A stretch of DNA of 64,000 nucleotides from Paenibacillus pabuli (GTDB lineage: Bacteria; Bacillota; Bacilli; Paenibacillales; Paenibacillaceae): NCBI RefSeq assembly GCF_023101145.1, contig NZ_CP073714.1, forward strand, positions 3,782,001 to 3,846,000, read 5' to 3'. The translations under genes were made by a program, and so were the position numbers. The notes under the pieces are model-generated. The model ran no database searches. It saw only the letters and a program-made list of their open reading frames with translations, and was not told the origin of the DNA. Shown piece after piece: positions 1-8,209 of this stretch. Position 1 is the first letter of the stretch. Every line of letters starts with the position of its first letter.

Positions 1-1
1 A

Positions 2-505
2 CGGTTCGATTTTGAAAAAGCAAGCCAGTCTGCGGGCTGGATCCGCGAATTAATGAAGGAAGAACATACGCCCGAGACTGAGGAGTATGGCATTCACTCC
101 TTTGTGTACCACCGGAAACGTCCGTTTCATCCGGAACGTTTGCTGCGCTGGATTGCAAAATGGCCCGAAAGCATTGTGCGTTCCAAAGGCTTAATGTGGC
201 TGGCTACACGCAACCATATGGCCGTGTCGTTCAGTCATGCAGGAACATCCAAACAGTTGGGACCAGCCGGGTTGTGGGTAGGCGCGATGAGTGATGAAGA
301 GCGACAAATGCATTTTGGTGATACCCTTCCTCCAATTCAGGATTGGGATGAGCAGTGGGGTGATCGGGTAACGAAACTGGTGTTCATCGGGATTGACATG
401 GACCGGCTAGAGATCGAACGGACGTTGGACGAGACACTTCTTACAGAAGAAGAGATGCAAATGAATTGGCGAGAACTGAAAGATCCATTTCCTGCATGGA
501 GTTGA
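2..505 (+). CDS. CobW/COG0523-family GTPase, C-terminal part (cut by window edge)
   Basis: The reading frame is open from base 2 and ends at TGA 503-505, so 167 C-terminal residues are visible and the GTPase domain lies outside the window. The visible part resembles the CobW C-terminal domain: a segment like YGIHSFVYHRKRPFHPERL followed by a region of the type WLATRNHMAVSFSHAG, and a late segment TKLVFIGIDMD. COG0523 proteins of the ZagA/YciC type are GTP-dependent metallochaperones induced in zinc starvation. Its position upstream of a Zur box, an altered L33 gene and znuCBA supports a zinc-specific member. The family assignment is from recognised C-terminal sequence, and the zinc role is inferred from context. 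The start and promoter cannot be seen. Confidence 0.8.
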   Translation, partial: RFDFEKASQSAGWIRELMKEEHTPETEEYGIHSFVYHRKRPFHPERLLRWIAKWPESIVRSKGLMWLATRNHMAVSFSHAGTSKQLGPAGLWVGAMSDEERQMHFGDTLPPIQDWDEQWGDRVTKLVFIGIDMDRLEIERTLDETLLTEEEMQMNWRELKDPFPAWS

Positions 506-537
506 CAAATCCAAGAGCATGGGCTAATATCATCAAA

Positions 538-552
538 TAGTAATAATTACGA
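538..552. promoter_or_regulatory. Zur box upstream of rpmG
   Basis: The sequence TAGTAATAATTACGA matches the Bacillus Zur operator TCGTAATNATTACGA at all specified positions but one. It lies 27 bases before the L33 start codon, where bound Zur would block transcription in zinc-replete cells. Confidence 0.8.
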
Positions 553-579
553 TTAGTTCAATTGAAGGGGGCCATATCC

Positions 580-729
580 ATGAGAGTCATTGTAACCTTA
601 GCCTGCACGGAGTGCGGAGATCGCAACTATACAACCACCAAGAACAAGCGTAACCATCCGGAACGGATCGAATTGAAGAAATATTCACCACGATTGAAGA
701 AGATGACGATTCACCGGGAAACAAGATAA
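580..729 (+). CDS. rpmG: 50S ribosomal protein L33, zinc-independent-type paralogue
   Basis: This 49-residue protein is a full-length bacterial L33 with the typical [18 protein letters not shown] core. The ATG at 580 follows AAGGGGG at about 565-571. In zinc-binding L33 two Cys-x-x-Cys pairs form the ribbon. Here the first pair is kept (C9-T-E-C12) but the second, usually CPRC, reads SPRL, so four-cysteine zinc binding is not possible. In Bacillus such C-minus paralogues are made under zinc limitation and replace the zinc-containing form, releasing zinc. The Zur box directly upstream and the znu genes downstream fit that role. It is too short for usual ORF cut-offs and easily missed. Confidence 0.92.
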   Translation: MRVIVTLACTECGDRNYTTTKNKRNHPERIELKKYSPRLKKMTIHRETR

Positions 730-749
730 ATTTTTTTGTCATTTTTACA

Positions 750-764
750 TCGTAATATTTACGA
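750..764. promoter_or_regulatory. Zur box upstream of znuC
   Basis: The sequence TCGTAATATTTACGA differs from the Zur consensus TCGTAATNATTACGA at one specified position. It sits 14 bases before the znuC start and 20 bases after the L33 stop, so znuCBA probably has its own Zur-controlled promoter besides any read-through. Confidence 0.8.
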
Positions 765-778
765 AAAGAGGAAAAGCC

Positions 779-1486
779 ATGATTCTATCTTCCATGCGTG
801 ATGTGGTATTTGGATACGGCAGAGAGCCTGTCATTGACCAACTATCGCTGGATATCCATGTAGGGGAGTTTGTGGGCATTACAGGACCCAACGGTTCTGC
901 GAAAACCACCATGCTGAAATTGCTGCTGGGGCTGTTACAGCCCTGGAGCGGCACGGTACATATGAATGCACAGTCCGTACGTGGCAGTAAGCTTAATATC
1001 GGATATGTACCTCAACAGGTTGCATCATTCAATAGCGGATTTCCCAGTACAGTGATCGAACTTGTGCGATCTGGATGTTATCGCAAGCTCGGCTTGTTCC
1101 GCAGATTCACTTCCGAGCAAGAAGCCATTGTAGAACGCAGCTTGCGAGAGGTCGGCATGTGGGAATATCGTAACGCCCGGGTTGGAGAACTGTCTGGAGG
1201 ACAAAAGCAACGAATCTGTATTGCCAGAGCCTTGGCAGGCGAGCCTCAGGTGCTCGTGCTGGATGAGCCTACTACAGGGATGGACCGGCGCAGCCGTGAA
1301 GGGTTCTATGATCTGATGCGTCATTATGCAGACGTTCATGGGCTGACTATTATTATGGTAACTCACGGACTGGAAGAGATGGGCAACCGATTGGACCGGA
1401 CCATTACCTTGGAACGGCAGGAAAGTGAGGAATGGCAGTGTTTGAGTACGAATTCATGCAGCGTGCTTTCTGGGCAGGCGGATTGA
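779..1486 (+). CDS. znuC: High-affinity zinc ABC importer, ATP-binding protein ZnuC
   Basis: This 235-residue ABC ATPase has the Walker A loop GPNGSAKTT (the usual glycine before Lys is Ala), Q-loop YVPQQ, signature LSGGQKQR, Walker B VLVLDEPTTGMD and the switch histidine in MVTHGLEEM. It would power zinc uptake with ZnuB and ZnuA at the cytoplasmic face of the membrane. The ATG at 779 is preceded by AGAGGAAAAG. The next in-frame ATG, five codons on, is less well placed, and the N terminus aligns in length with Bacillus ZnuC/AdcC. The 3' end overlaps znuB by 55 bases, indicating translational coupling. A Zur box lies directly upstream. Metal specificity is inferred from context and from the His-rich ZnuA. 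Confidence 0.92.
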   Translation: MILSSMRDVVFGYGREPVIDQLSLDIHVGEFVGITGPNGSAKTTMLKLLLGLLQPWSGTVHMNAQSVRGSKLNIGYVPQQVASFNSGFPSTVIELVRSGCYRKLGLFRRFTSEQEAIVERSLREVGMWEYRNARVGELSGGQKQRICIARALAGEPQVLVLDEPTTGMDRRSREGFYDLMRHYADVHGLTIIMVTHGLEEMGNRLDRTITLERQESEEWQCLSTNSCSVLSGQAD

Positions 1487-2325
1487 TCGGAGTCATTGCT
1501 CCAATTCTGGGAGTGTATCTGATGCTGCGACGCCAAGTACTGATGGCGGATACGTTATCTCATGTTTCACTAGCTGGAGTTGCTCTGGGTTCCGTAATGA
1601 ACCTTGATCCGGTGATCTGTGGATTTGCGATTGCAATTATCGGGGCATTGCTGGTGGAGCAGCTTCGACGAAATTACCTGACCTATAGCGAGGTACCTGT
1701 AGCGATCATAATGACATCGGGGCTGGCCCTTGCTGTGGTGCTCATGAGTCTGAAAACCAATCTATCCAAGACATTCAGCTCTTACCTGTTCGGTTCTATC
1801 GTTGCGGTAAGTGATATTCAATTATGGATTATGGCGGCAGTCTGCGTCATCGGTCTCATTTTTTTCATCGTGCTCAGAAGGCCATTGTACAATTTGACGT
1901 TTGATGAAGAGACAGCTTCCATTGGAGGCATTCAGGTTAGAGGATTATCATTTGCATTTGCTGTTCTGACCGGAATGACCGTTGCTTCAGCCATGCCGAT
2001 TGTCGGCGTATTGCTTGTGTCTGCATTAATCGTCCTGCCCGCTGCCCTGGCACTGAGATTGTCACGCAGCTTTGCAGCAGCCATTGTTATTGCTGTCGTC
2101 ACTGGATTAGTCGGTATTTTTAGTGGACTGACAACCTCTTACCATTTAAACACACCACCGGGAGGAACGATCGCTCTCATCCTGTTGGTCTTTCTATTGA
2201 TTGGAATATCAGCACAAAAGCTGATTGGACGATATAACCGTAAACGTCATCGTGAAGAGAAAAATCAACAACGTGCAACTCTATTCATACAATCAAGGGA
2301 GAATACACCACATGAAATTCAATAA
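1432..2325 (+). CDS. znuB: Zinc ABC importer, permease ZnuB
   Basis: This 297-residue ABC-3 family permease has about eight hydrophobic segments. The family-typical start region contains GVIAPILGVYLMLRRQVLMADTLSH-like residues, and a late segment SAMPIVGVLLVSALIVLPAA lines the metal path in relatives. The ATG at 1432 lies inside the end of znuC, preceded by a GTGAGG-like site. The 3' end overlaps the znuA start by 14 bases. The C-terminal tail is basic and hydrophilic (GRYNRKRHREEKNQQR), as expected on the cytoplasmic side. It forms the membrane channel of the ZnuABC importer. Manganese importers share this family, but the Zur boxes and L33 paralogue favour zinc. Confidence 0.9.
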   Translation: MAVFEYEFMQRAFWAGGLIGVIAPILGVYLMLRRQVLMADTLSHVSLAGVALGSVMNLDPVICGFAIAIIGALLVEQLRRNYLTYSEVPVAIIMTSGLALAVVLMSLKTNLSKTFSSYLFGSIVAVSDIQLWIMAAVCVIGLIFFIVLRRPLYNLTFDEETASIGGIQVRGLSFAFAVLTGMTVASAMPIVGVLLVSALIVLPAALALRLSRSFAAAIVIAVVTGLVGIFSGLTTSYHLNTPPGGTIALILLVFLLIGISAQKLIGRYNRKRHREEKNQQRATLFIQSRENTPHEIQ

Positions 2326-3400
2326 AAAATCAACTCTTGCACTATTATTCAGTCTTACACTTATCGTCGCCGGTTGTGGACAAAATCAGTCTGCTTCAGA
2401 CTCAAATGCCAGCTCGGCCAACACTCCAGCTTCAGCCGAGAGCGAAGAGGCTAAACTGAACGTTGAAGTCAGCTTCTATCCAATGTATGAATTCACCAAA
2501 AATGTAGCAGGTGATCTGGCTAATGTGCATACACTTGTTCCTGCGGGTATGGAGCCGCATGATTGGGAACCGACCCCACAGGACATTGCGAGCATTGAGA
2601 AAGCGGATGTACTTGTCTATAACGGTGCGGGTATGGAATCCTGGATTGATCAAGTTACGGATAGTCTAAGCAATGCCAAGATCATTCAAGTGGAGGCGAG
2701 CCATGGGATCGATCTGCTCGAAGGATCCGAAGAAGATGAGCATGAGCACGAACATGCCGATACAGCAGCGGATGCGCATGACCATGCGGATGAAGGCACG
2801 ACAGAGGAGCATGATCATGAGCATGATCATGACGCTGAAGCAGAAGAAGGGCATACGCATGCTCACGATCACGGTGGGCTTGATCCCCACGTATGGTTGT
2901 CACCTGCACTTGCCGTAAAGGAAGTACGGAATATCGAGGTTGGACTTGCACAGGCTGCGCCTGAACATGCCGAGCAATTCAAGCAAAATGCCGACGCCTA
3001 TATTGCAAAACTGGAAGAACTGGATCAGGATTTCAAAGCTGCTGTAGCAGACAGCAAACGTAAGGATTTCATCACACAGCATGCTGCATTTGGCTACCTT
3101 GCCCAGGAATATGGTTTGCAGCAAGTACCGATTGCCGGTCTGTCTCCTGAACAAGAGCCATCTGCAGCACAAATGGCATCCGTTATTGATTTTGCCAAGG
3201 AGCATCAGGTGAAGACGATTTTCTTCGAAACGTTGGTTTCATCCAAAGTGTCAGAGACTATCGCCAGTGAAGTAGGAGCCAAAACGGCTGTACTGAACCC
3301 GATTGAAGGGTTGACGGAAGAGGAGATCGCAGCTGGAATGGACTACATCGGCGTAATGCGGCAGAATTTGGAGGCACTGAAACTGGCGCTGAATGAATAA
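2312..3400 (+). CDS. znuA: Zinc ABC importer, substrate-binding lipoprotein ZnuA (His-rich loop)
   Basis: This 362-residue protein starts MKFNKKSTLALLFSLTL and has the lipobox VAGC, so it is a membrane-anchored lipoprotein. The ATG at 2312 is preceded by AAGGGAG. An in-frame ATG 87 bases upstream lies inside znuB and would bury the signal peptide, so it was not used. Residues about 140-189 form an acidic, histidine-rich loop of repeated HEH/HDH units, a zinc-collecting feature of ZnuA/AdcA proteins and not of manganese-binding relatives. Ligand-region motifs are present: GMEPHDWEP near the N terminus, DPHVWLSP after the loop, HAAFGYLAQEYGL and the FFETLVSSK region. The gene completes znuC-znuB-znuA and ends before two hairpins at 3501-3563. 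Confidence 0.95.
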   Translation: MKFNKKSTLALLFSLTLIVAGCGQNQSASDSNASSANTPASAESEEAKLNVEVSFYPMYEFTKNVAGDLANVHTLVPAGMEPHDWEPTPQDIASIEKADVLVYNGAGMESWIDQVTDSLSNAKIIQVEASHGIDLLEGSEEDEHEHEHADTAADAHDHADEGTTEEHDHEHDHDAEAEEGHTHAHDHGGLDPHVWLSPALAVKEVRNIEVGLAQAAPEHAEQFKQNADAYIAKLEELDQDFKAAVADSKRKDFITQHAAFGYLAQEYGLQQVPIAGLSPEQEPSAAQMASVIDFAKEHQVKTIFFETLVSSKVSETIASEVGAKTAVLNPIEGLTEEEIAAGMDYIGVMRQNLEALKLALNE

Positions 3401-3500
3401 AATGAATTGCTTGTTTTACTTCTTTAACAACTTAAATCCGGAATAAAGAAAACGCATTTGATGCCTGTCATCGAAAAAGGTACAATAATACAACATGCTG

Positions 3501-3563
3501 AGGAATGGCTGTGCCATTCCTTTGCCTTTTGCCACGCAGAGAGCACAGGTATGTGCTCTTTTC
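3501..3563 (+). terminator. Tandem hairpins after znuA
   Basis: Two hairpins follow each other. AGGAATGGC (3501-3509) pairs with GCCATTCCT (3513-3521) and is followed by a T-rich stretch. AGAGCAC (3540-3546) pairs with GTGCTCT (3553-3559), followed by TTTTCG. Together they could end znuCBA transcription. Neither has a long T tract. Confidence 0.6.
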
Positions 3564-3610
3564 GTTGTTTAAGGTAACGGAGAACATGCGGGGAACGGAG
3601 GCAACGCCTT

Positions 3611-4087
3611 ATGGATTTACATGAAGAACAGGAAGTTCTGCTAAGCCAGCAACCTGCCCATCTATGGAGAAGACGCAAGTTGGAGTTAATGCAGTGGACG
3701 GAACGCGAGAAGCGGACGGTGACAGCAAAAAGAACGGAGATATGGAACAATGTTGAAGTGGATGCTGAACTTGTTGATACCTTGACTTTACTTCACAGAG
3801 CGAGCGTACGTACCGAGTTTTCTTGCGCTGGTGTAAGCCCGCTTGATGAACCGGTAGATCATTCTCTTTATGCCTATGTTACACTAGTACAAGATGAGGT
3901 AGCCGATCGATTTGTCGCTTATGCGCTGTCGCAGATGCGAAACCGATTGCTCGTTACACTGGAGACAGGAACGGGTCGTTATGATCTGTCTTCATTTTTC
4001 ATCGGCCATAACCGGAGTTTCTGCTGGTGGATGCACTTTTGCGCTGCACACTTCATGGATCGAAACGATTACAGTGCAGCCACGTAG
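3611..4087 (+). CDS. Hypothetical protein, 158 aa
   Basis: The protein is not recognised. The ATG at 3611 follows GGAGGC at about 3597-3602 with normal spacing. It is soluble, with a charged N-terminal half (RRRKLELMQWTEREKRTV). A central segment, VDTLTLLHRASVRTEFSCAG, has the look of short proteins with a conserved Ser-Cys-x-Gly turn after a helix. The C-terminal part is rich in Phe, Trp, His and Cys (RSFCWWMHFCAAHFMDR). No signal peptide or membrane segment is seen. The gene lies alone between the zinc locus and the M50-like membrane protein gene, 47 bases before the latter, so the two may be co-transcribed. Reading frame and RBS are convincing, but function is unknown. Confidence 0.65.
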   Translation: MDLHEEQEVLLSQQPAHLWRRRKLELMQWTEREKRTVTAKRTEIWNNVEVDAELVDTLTLLHRASVRTEFSCAGVSPLDEPVDHSLYAYVTLVQDEVADRFVAYALSQMRNRLLVTLETGTGRYDLSSFFIGHNRSFCWWMHFCAAHFMDRNDYSAAT

Positions 4088-4134
4088 TATAGTGATAGGC
4101 ATTTTCACTTGGAGGCAAGGGAGGTAGAACCTGA

Positions 4135-4842
4135 TTGAATAAATGGCTCAAAACCATACTGTTTCTGGTGGGTTCTGCGCTACTGACCCGCTTTATCCCA
4201 TTTTCTTCATTGTTCCGTAACCTGGATACGATGATTCACGAATTTGGCCATGCACTGGTAACACTGTTGTTATCAGGCAAAGTATTACGCATTGAATTGT
4301 ACGCTGATCACAGCGGCGTTACCTATTCATCCATGCTAACACCAGGCAGATCGATATTGGTCTCCTTGGCGGGTTATGTCACGGCATCTCTCTTTGCCTG
4401 GCTGCTATTCTATCTGTACCGGAAAGGACGGCACATGTGGGGGCTCGGCATGATGACAGGTGTAGCTCTTGTTTCGCTTCTCTTCTATGTAAGAGGAGAA
4501 TTCGGCATGCTCTGGCTTACAGGTTTTAGTGCGCTGAATGTTGTGATTATGATTTTTGGTGCCAAAATCGCGAAATTTTATTATTTGTTACTGGCTTTTC
4601 TTACACTGGAAGAGTCCGTAGTTAGTGCTATGTACGTTGGACTAATGTCCTGGACACAGCCGTCCCGGGCAGGAGACGCAGCCAATCTGGCTCAGCAGAC
4701 ATTCCTCCCGGCGCTGTTCTGGGGAACGTTATTTGCACTGTTTGCACTGTGGTGTGCGAAGGGAGCACTTACGCTCTTTTTCCGAAAAGAAAGCACGGCC
4801 CGCACGTCAAAATCTCGAGGATTACGCGGGCGTCATGTTTAG
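4135..4842 (+). CDS. M50-type (site-2-protease-like) membrane protein
   Basis: This 235-residue polytopic membrane protein carries a zinc-metalloprotease motif HEFGHA (residues about 36-41) in the first third, after an N-terminal hydrophobic helix and the lead-in LDTMIHEFGHA. It has about five further membrane segments. This arrangement is that of the M50B-like family of Firmicutes. Their substrates are mostly unknown, and a second metal-ligand motif is not obvious here, so protease activity is only possible. The start is a TTG at 4135 with GGGAGG at 4119-4124; no ATG is available before the HEFGH motif. The tail is basic (KSRGLRGRH). A clear terminator follows. Confidence 0.75.
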   Translation: MNKWLKTILFLVGSALLTRFIPFSSLFRNLDTMIHEFGHALVTLLLSGKVLRIELYADHSGVTYSSMLTPGRSILVSLAGYVTASLFAWLLFYLYRKGRHMWGLGMMTGVALVSLLFYVRGEFGMLWLTGFSALNVVIMIFGAKIAKFYYLLLAFLTLEESVVSAMYVGLMSWTQPSRAGDAANLAQQTFLPALFWGTLFALFALWCAKGALTLFFRKESTARTSKSRGLRGRHV

Positions 4843-4862
4843 AAAACAGTAGAAAACAGAGA

Positions 4863-4900
4863 AGGCACTTCCTTTTTGATTAAAGGAGAGTGCCTTTTTT
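4863..4900 (+). terminator. Rho-independent terminator
   Basis: AAGGCACT pairs with AGTGCCTT, extended by TCCTTT/AAAGGAG, followed by six T. It ends the M50-like gene and lies just before the convergent DUF4363 gene. Confidence 0.85.
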
Positions 4901-4913
4901 GCGTGTCTTTAGA

Positions 4914-5285
4914 TCAATCTCCAAGATTTTCCCATAACACATAAAAATAATATATCTCTTCCAAGATCGCTTTATCATCCTCTGCGGCAATACCGCCCTT
5001 CATCCGGGCTAGGGTACCCAGAATATCGTATATCGTCTCACGCTCCACACTGAACTGTATACGATTGACGATCTTGTCCCAAGCTTTCATCGCGTAATCA
5101 ATTTGGGACTTGGCTTCAGTCCATTTTTTGTCCTCAACCTGTTTCTGCAATGTTTGTACAGATTCAAGCAAGCGATCATCAGCACCAAAGGGCTTTTTAA
5201 GAAAGGCTCCGCTTGCAATTATTGCAACGAACACCAGAATGAGGCAGATCGGAAGCACATACAGCAACCAGAAACGCGTTTTCAT
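4914..5285 (-). CDS. DUF4363 family membrane-anchored protein
   Basis: This 123-residue protein has one N-terminal membrane helix (FWLLYVLPICLILVFVAIIA) and then an alpha-helical extracytoplasmic domain with the pattern LQKQVEDKKWTEAKSQI and a C-terminal IYYFYVLWENLGD. This matches the DUF4363 family, commonly encoded next to a DUF421 (YetF-like) protein, as here. The ATG is preceded by AAGGAGGCG. The gene lies 19 bases after the DUF421 gene on the same strand, so the two form one operon and probably one membrane complex. The molecular function is not established. Confidence 0.8.
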   Translation of the reverse strand: MKTRFWLLYVLPICLILVFVAIIASGAFLKKPFGADDRLLESVQTLQKQVEDKKWTEAKSQIDYAMKAWDKIVNRIQFSVERETIYDILGTLARMKGGIAAEDDKAILEEIYYFYVLWENLGD

Positions 5286-5304
5286 TCAATCGCCTCCTTC
5301 ATGT

Positions 5305-6033
5305 TTAGAACGGCCCTTCATAATCGCCCATATCGATTTTTTCGGTGATCTTATCCTTAAACAGATCAATATACAATTTATCGTTAGGCAATATGGCGGC
5401 AAAAGCAATATCCTGTACCGTCACTTTTTGCTTTTTAAGCTGCTCGCTGAGCCAATTCGTATCCTTGTTTCGTTCCTCCAGATTTTGCTTAATCAATTTG
5501 CCATCAATGATAATCTCGGTCATCAGCTTATTCTTAGGAGGATGCATATGCATGTCTTTGGCCGTTACCGGTTGATTCTCGGGTTTCAACACAACCGAGA
5601 GACTGCCGTCCGGTTCAAGAATGGCATAATCCAGTGTAGTGATGTCAAATACATCCTTTTGCCGCAGCATCATGGTCAATTCATCGAATTTCACCCTCAT
5701 TTTATGCAGGTTCTGTTCAAGGATTTTACCATTCTGGATGACCAGTGTAGGGTCGGAGTCCATCAGTTTGGAGATGGTACGATTCTTCAGCGTAATATAC
5801 TGAAAGATAATTGTGATAATGGTGAAAATGGTCAAGGCCACAAAATGATTCCACGCCTTGGAAGATAGATCGGTCGCAAATGTACCTGCAATGGAACCGA
5901 TCGTAATACCGTTAATATAATCAAAATACGTCAAGTTGCCCATTTGTTGTTTGCCCAGCACCCGGGTATAGATAATCAGGGTCAGGAAGGCGATAATTGA
6001 TCGCACTGCAACAACCCATGTTTCTTCCATCAT
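5305..6033 (-). CDS. DUF421 (YetF-like) membrane protein
   Basis: This 242-residue protein has three N-terminal membrane helices, a conserved loop TRVLGKQQMGNLTYFDYING, and cytoplasmic YetF-type alpha/beta domains with IQNGKILEQNLHKMRV and FDELTMMLRQKDVFD. This is the DUF421 architecture of Bacillus YetF/YdfR-type proteins, some linked to spore or envelope stress. A longer frame opens at 6114, but the ATG at 6033 has GGATGGTGA seven bases upstream, while the distal start has no recognisable site. A second ATG follows immediately at 6030. It is transcribed ahead of the DUF4363 gene. The biochemical role is unknown. Confidence 0.82.
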   Translation of the reverse strand: MMEETWVVAVRSIIAFLTLIIYTRVLGKQQMGNLTYFDYINGITIGSIAGTFATDLSSKAWNHFVALTIFTIITIIFQYITLKNRTISKLMDSDPTLVIQNGKILEQNLHKMRVKFDELTMMLRQKDVFDITTLDYAILEPDGSLSVVLKPENQPVTAKDMHMHPPKNKLMTEIIIDGKLIKQNLEERNKDTNWLSEQLKKQKVTVQDIAFAAILPNDKLYIDLFKDKITEKIDMGDYEGPF

Positions 6034-6167
6034 GTATGTATCACCATCCTTCGCTTCGTTTTGCAAATTAAAAATGTTAATGGTTGAATCTAATCTTTTA
6101 ATTTCTCTGAGCATATTTATGGACTATAACAAGCTTTTCCTGTACTTGATAAACTTATTCTTGAACG

Positions 6168-6208
6168 CAAAAAAACCGAAACTTGGCTAAATACTCCAGG
6201 CTTCGGTT
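6168..6208 (-). terminator. Rho-independent terminator after uxuB
   Basis: Read on the minus strand, AACCGAA pairs with TTCGGTT around a loop and is followed by seven T. It ends the uxuR-uxuA-uxuB unit. Confidence 0.8.
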
Positions 6209-6236
6209 AATCATTCACAACATTTCTTCAATCCGG

Positions 6237-7100
6237 TCAAACTCCAGAATAAGCCATAAACCCGCCATCCACAGGAATAACCGTACCAGTAACAAAACCA
6301 GACTGCCGTTCATCTGCCAACCACATCAGTGTGCCCAAGAGATCTTCCGGTTTGCCAAAGCGACGCATTGGCGTATGTGCAATGATTTTGCTTGAACGTT
6401 CGGTTGGCGAGCCATCCGGCTTAAGCAGAAGATTGCGATTTTGTTCCGTTAGGAAAAAACCTGGTGCAATAGCGTTTACCCGGATTCCTGACTCCGCCAG
6501 ATGTACCGCAAGCCATTGCGTGAAATTGTTAATCGCTGCTTTGGCTGCACTGTACGCAGGAACTTTGGTCATAGGCGAAGGGGCACTCATGGACGAAATA
6601 TTAATGACGGTAGCTGGAACATCACGTTCAATCATTTGTCTTGCGAAGATTTGAGTAGGGATGAGGGAACCGACAAAATTCAGATCCATCACCTGACGGA
6701 ATCCCTCGACACTTACATCAAAAAAAGTAGTGATATCCGACTGTTCCAGATCTTCCAGCTTAAAAATTTCATTCGTGGTATTGGCGCTGGCATGGTTGCC
6801 ACCCGCTCCGTTAATAAGGATGTCACAGGGGCCAAGCTTCTCCTGAACAACAGCTGCCGCCGCTATTACACTATCGGCCTGGGTCACATCACAAGCTACA
6901 GCGATCGCTTTTCCACCTGCAGCCTCGATTGCCGCAACGACTTCTTCCCCTTTGGATACGGTACGGTTAAGAATGGCTACACTTGCACCATGACGAGCGA
7001 GCTCTTCGGCCATGGAACGACATAGAACACCTGCCCCGCCAGTAATTACAGCTATTCTGCCTTCCAGACGAGTTGATCTTTCTTTGGTAAAATCACTCAT
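6237..7100 (-). CDS. uxuB: SDR oxidoreductase, probable D-mannonate oxidoreductase / fructuronate reductase
   Basis: This 287-residue classical short-chain dehydrogenase has the cofactor motif GGAGVLCRS, the NNAG-equivalent INGAGG, catalytic Ser in NISSMSAPS and YSAAK. It resembles Bacillus YjmF-type enzymes that interconvert fructuronate and mannonate with NAD(P)H. They are non-homologous to the long-chain E. coli UxuB. The ATG at 7100 has AAAGGAGGTC upstream; an in-frame start at 7139 lies inside uxuA and lacks a site. It overlaps uxuA by four bases (ATGA), a translationally coupled pair. The substrate is inferred from coupling to the mannonate dehydratase gene. Confidence 0.85.
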   Translation of the reverse strand: MSDFTKERSTRLEGRIAVITGGAGVLCRSMAEELARHGASVAILNRTVSKGEEVVAAIEAAGGKAIAVACDVTQADSVIAAAAVVQEKLGPCDILINGAGGNHASANTTNEIFKLEDLEQSDITTFFDVSVEGFRQVMDLNFVGSLIPTQIFARQMIERDVPATVINISSMSAPSPMTKVPAYSAAKAAINNFTQWLAVHLAESGIRVNAIAPGFFLTEQNRNLLLKPDGSPTERSSKIIAHTPMRRFGKPEDLLGTLMWLADERQSGFVTGTVIPVDGGFMAYSGV

Positions 7101-8164
7101 GCTTTTGACCTCCTTTGAAGAGAGTCCCAGACGCCCCACAGATACATAATTCCCAGAGCCCGATCATAGAGTCCATATCCTGGTCTGCATTGCTCTCCCC
7201 AGAGATGACGTCCATGGTCCGGTCGTGCATAACCTTCAAATCCAATATCGTGATAGGCTTCCACAACACCGGCAATATCGACATTTCCATCCTGACTGCG
7301 GTGGGAAGTCTCGATAAAGTCACCATTATCGTAGATTTTGACATTACGGATATGGGCAAAAGGAATTCGGTCCTTGAACTCGTGAATCATGCCGATTATA
7401 TCATTGTTCGGATTGGCTCCAAGAGAGCCGCTGCACAACGTTACACTATTGTAAGGACTATCATAAAGGTTCAGGTATCTGCGAATGTTGTCTTGGCTGG
7501 TAATAATCTTTGGCAAACCAAAGATTGGCCATGGCGGATCATCCGGATGAATAGCCATTCGAATACCTAATCGTTCAGCCGTAGGAATAATCTCCTGCAA
7601 AAAATAACGGGCATGTTCCCACATATGGTCCTCTGTTACATCCTCATATGCTTCGAATAGACCTGTTAAATACTGCAATCGTTCCGGTTCCCATCCAGGC
7701 ATGGTTAAAGCTGAATTCTCGGTGATCCGGCGTACCAGTTCAAGAGGCTCAATATCGGCGAGTTTGTTGTGCTCGTAGAAGAGGGCGGTAGAGCCATCTT
7801 CCATCTCCTTATGCATGTCAGTACGCAGCCAATCGAAGATCGGCATGAAATTGTAACAGATGACTTTAACGCCTACCTGGGCGAGTTTTTCCATCGTTTT
7901 TTTGTAGTTTTCAATATACTGGTCACGTGTAGGCAGACCGAGTTTGATGTCTTCATGAATATTAACACTCTCAACGACATCCAGATGTAACCCGGCCTTA
8001 TCTGCAGCGGCTTTGACTGCCAGAATTTTGTCCATGGGCCATTCCTCACCTGCCGGAACATCGTGCAGTGCCCATACAATACCTTCGACACCGGGAATCT
8101 GCCGGATGTGGTCAAGGGTTACGGTATCGTTGCCTTCTCCAAACCAGCGAAAAACCATTCTCAT
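7097..8164 (-). CDS. uxuA: Mannonate dehydratase UxuA
   Basis: This 355-residue protein matches UxuA: N-terminal [22 protein letters not shown], the segment [12 protein letters not shown], metal-site regions [10 protein letters not shown] and [21 protein letters not shown], and the C-terminal [12 protein letters not shown]. The enzyme dehydrates D-mannonate to 2-keto-3-deoxygluconate, a step of hexuronate breakdown. The ATG at 8164 has GAGGTGA five bases upstream. A GTG nine bases earlier overlaps that site and was rejected. Gene order uxuR-uxuA-uxuB, with the xylan and glucuronidase genes downstream on the other strand, suggests it processes glucuronate released from glucuronoxylan. No uronate isomerase gene is present in the window. 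Confidence 0.95.
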   Translation of the reverse strand: MRMVFRWFGEGNDTVTLDHIRQIPGVEGIVWALHDVPAGEEWPMDKILAVKAAADKAGLHLDVVESVNIHEDIKLGLPTRDQYIENYKKTMEKLAQVGVKVICYNFMPIFDWLRTDMHKEMEDGSTALFYEHNKLADIEPLELVRRITENSALTMPGWEPERLQYLTGLFEAYEDVTEDHMWEHARYFLQEIIPTAERLGIRMAIHPDDPPWPIFGLPKIITSQDNIRRYLNLYDSPYNSVTLCSGSLGANPNNDIIGMIHEFKDRIPFAHIRNVKIYDNGDFIETSHRSQDGNVDIAGVVEAYHDIGFEGYARPDHGRHLWGEQCRPGYGLYDRALGIMYLWGVWDSLQRRSKA

Positions 8165-8209
8165 CACGTTCACCTCATCAAGTAGTTTAAAGAACAGGTA
8201 TTGCCATTG

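Noticed and set aside
2666..2951. Open frames on both strands over the His-rich loop of znuA
   Set aside because: They are shadows created by the repetitive CAT/GAC codons of the ZnuA loop, with no ribosome site and Met/Leu/His-rich low-complexity products.
3424..3750. Minus-strand open frame of 108 codons
   Set aside because: It overlaps the tandem hairpins and the start of the 3611 gene, has no ribosome site and a Cys/Arg/Ser-rich composition typical of antisense frames.
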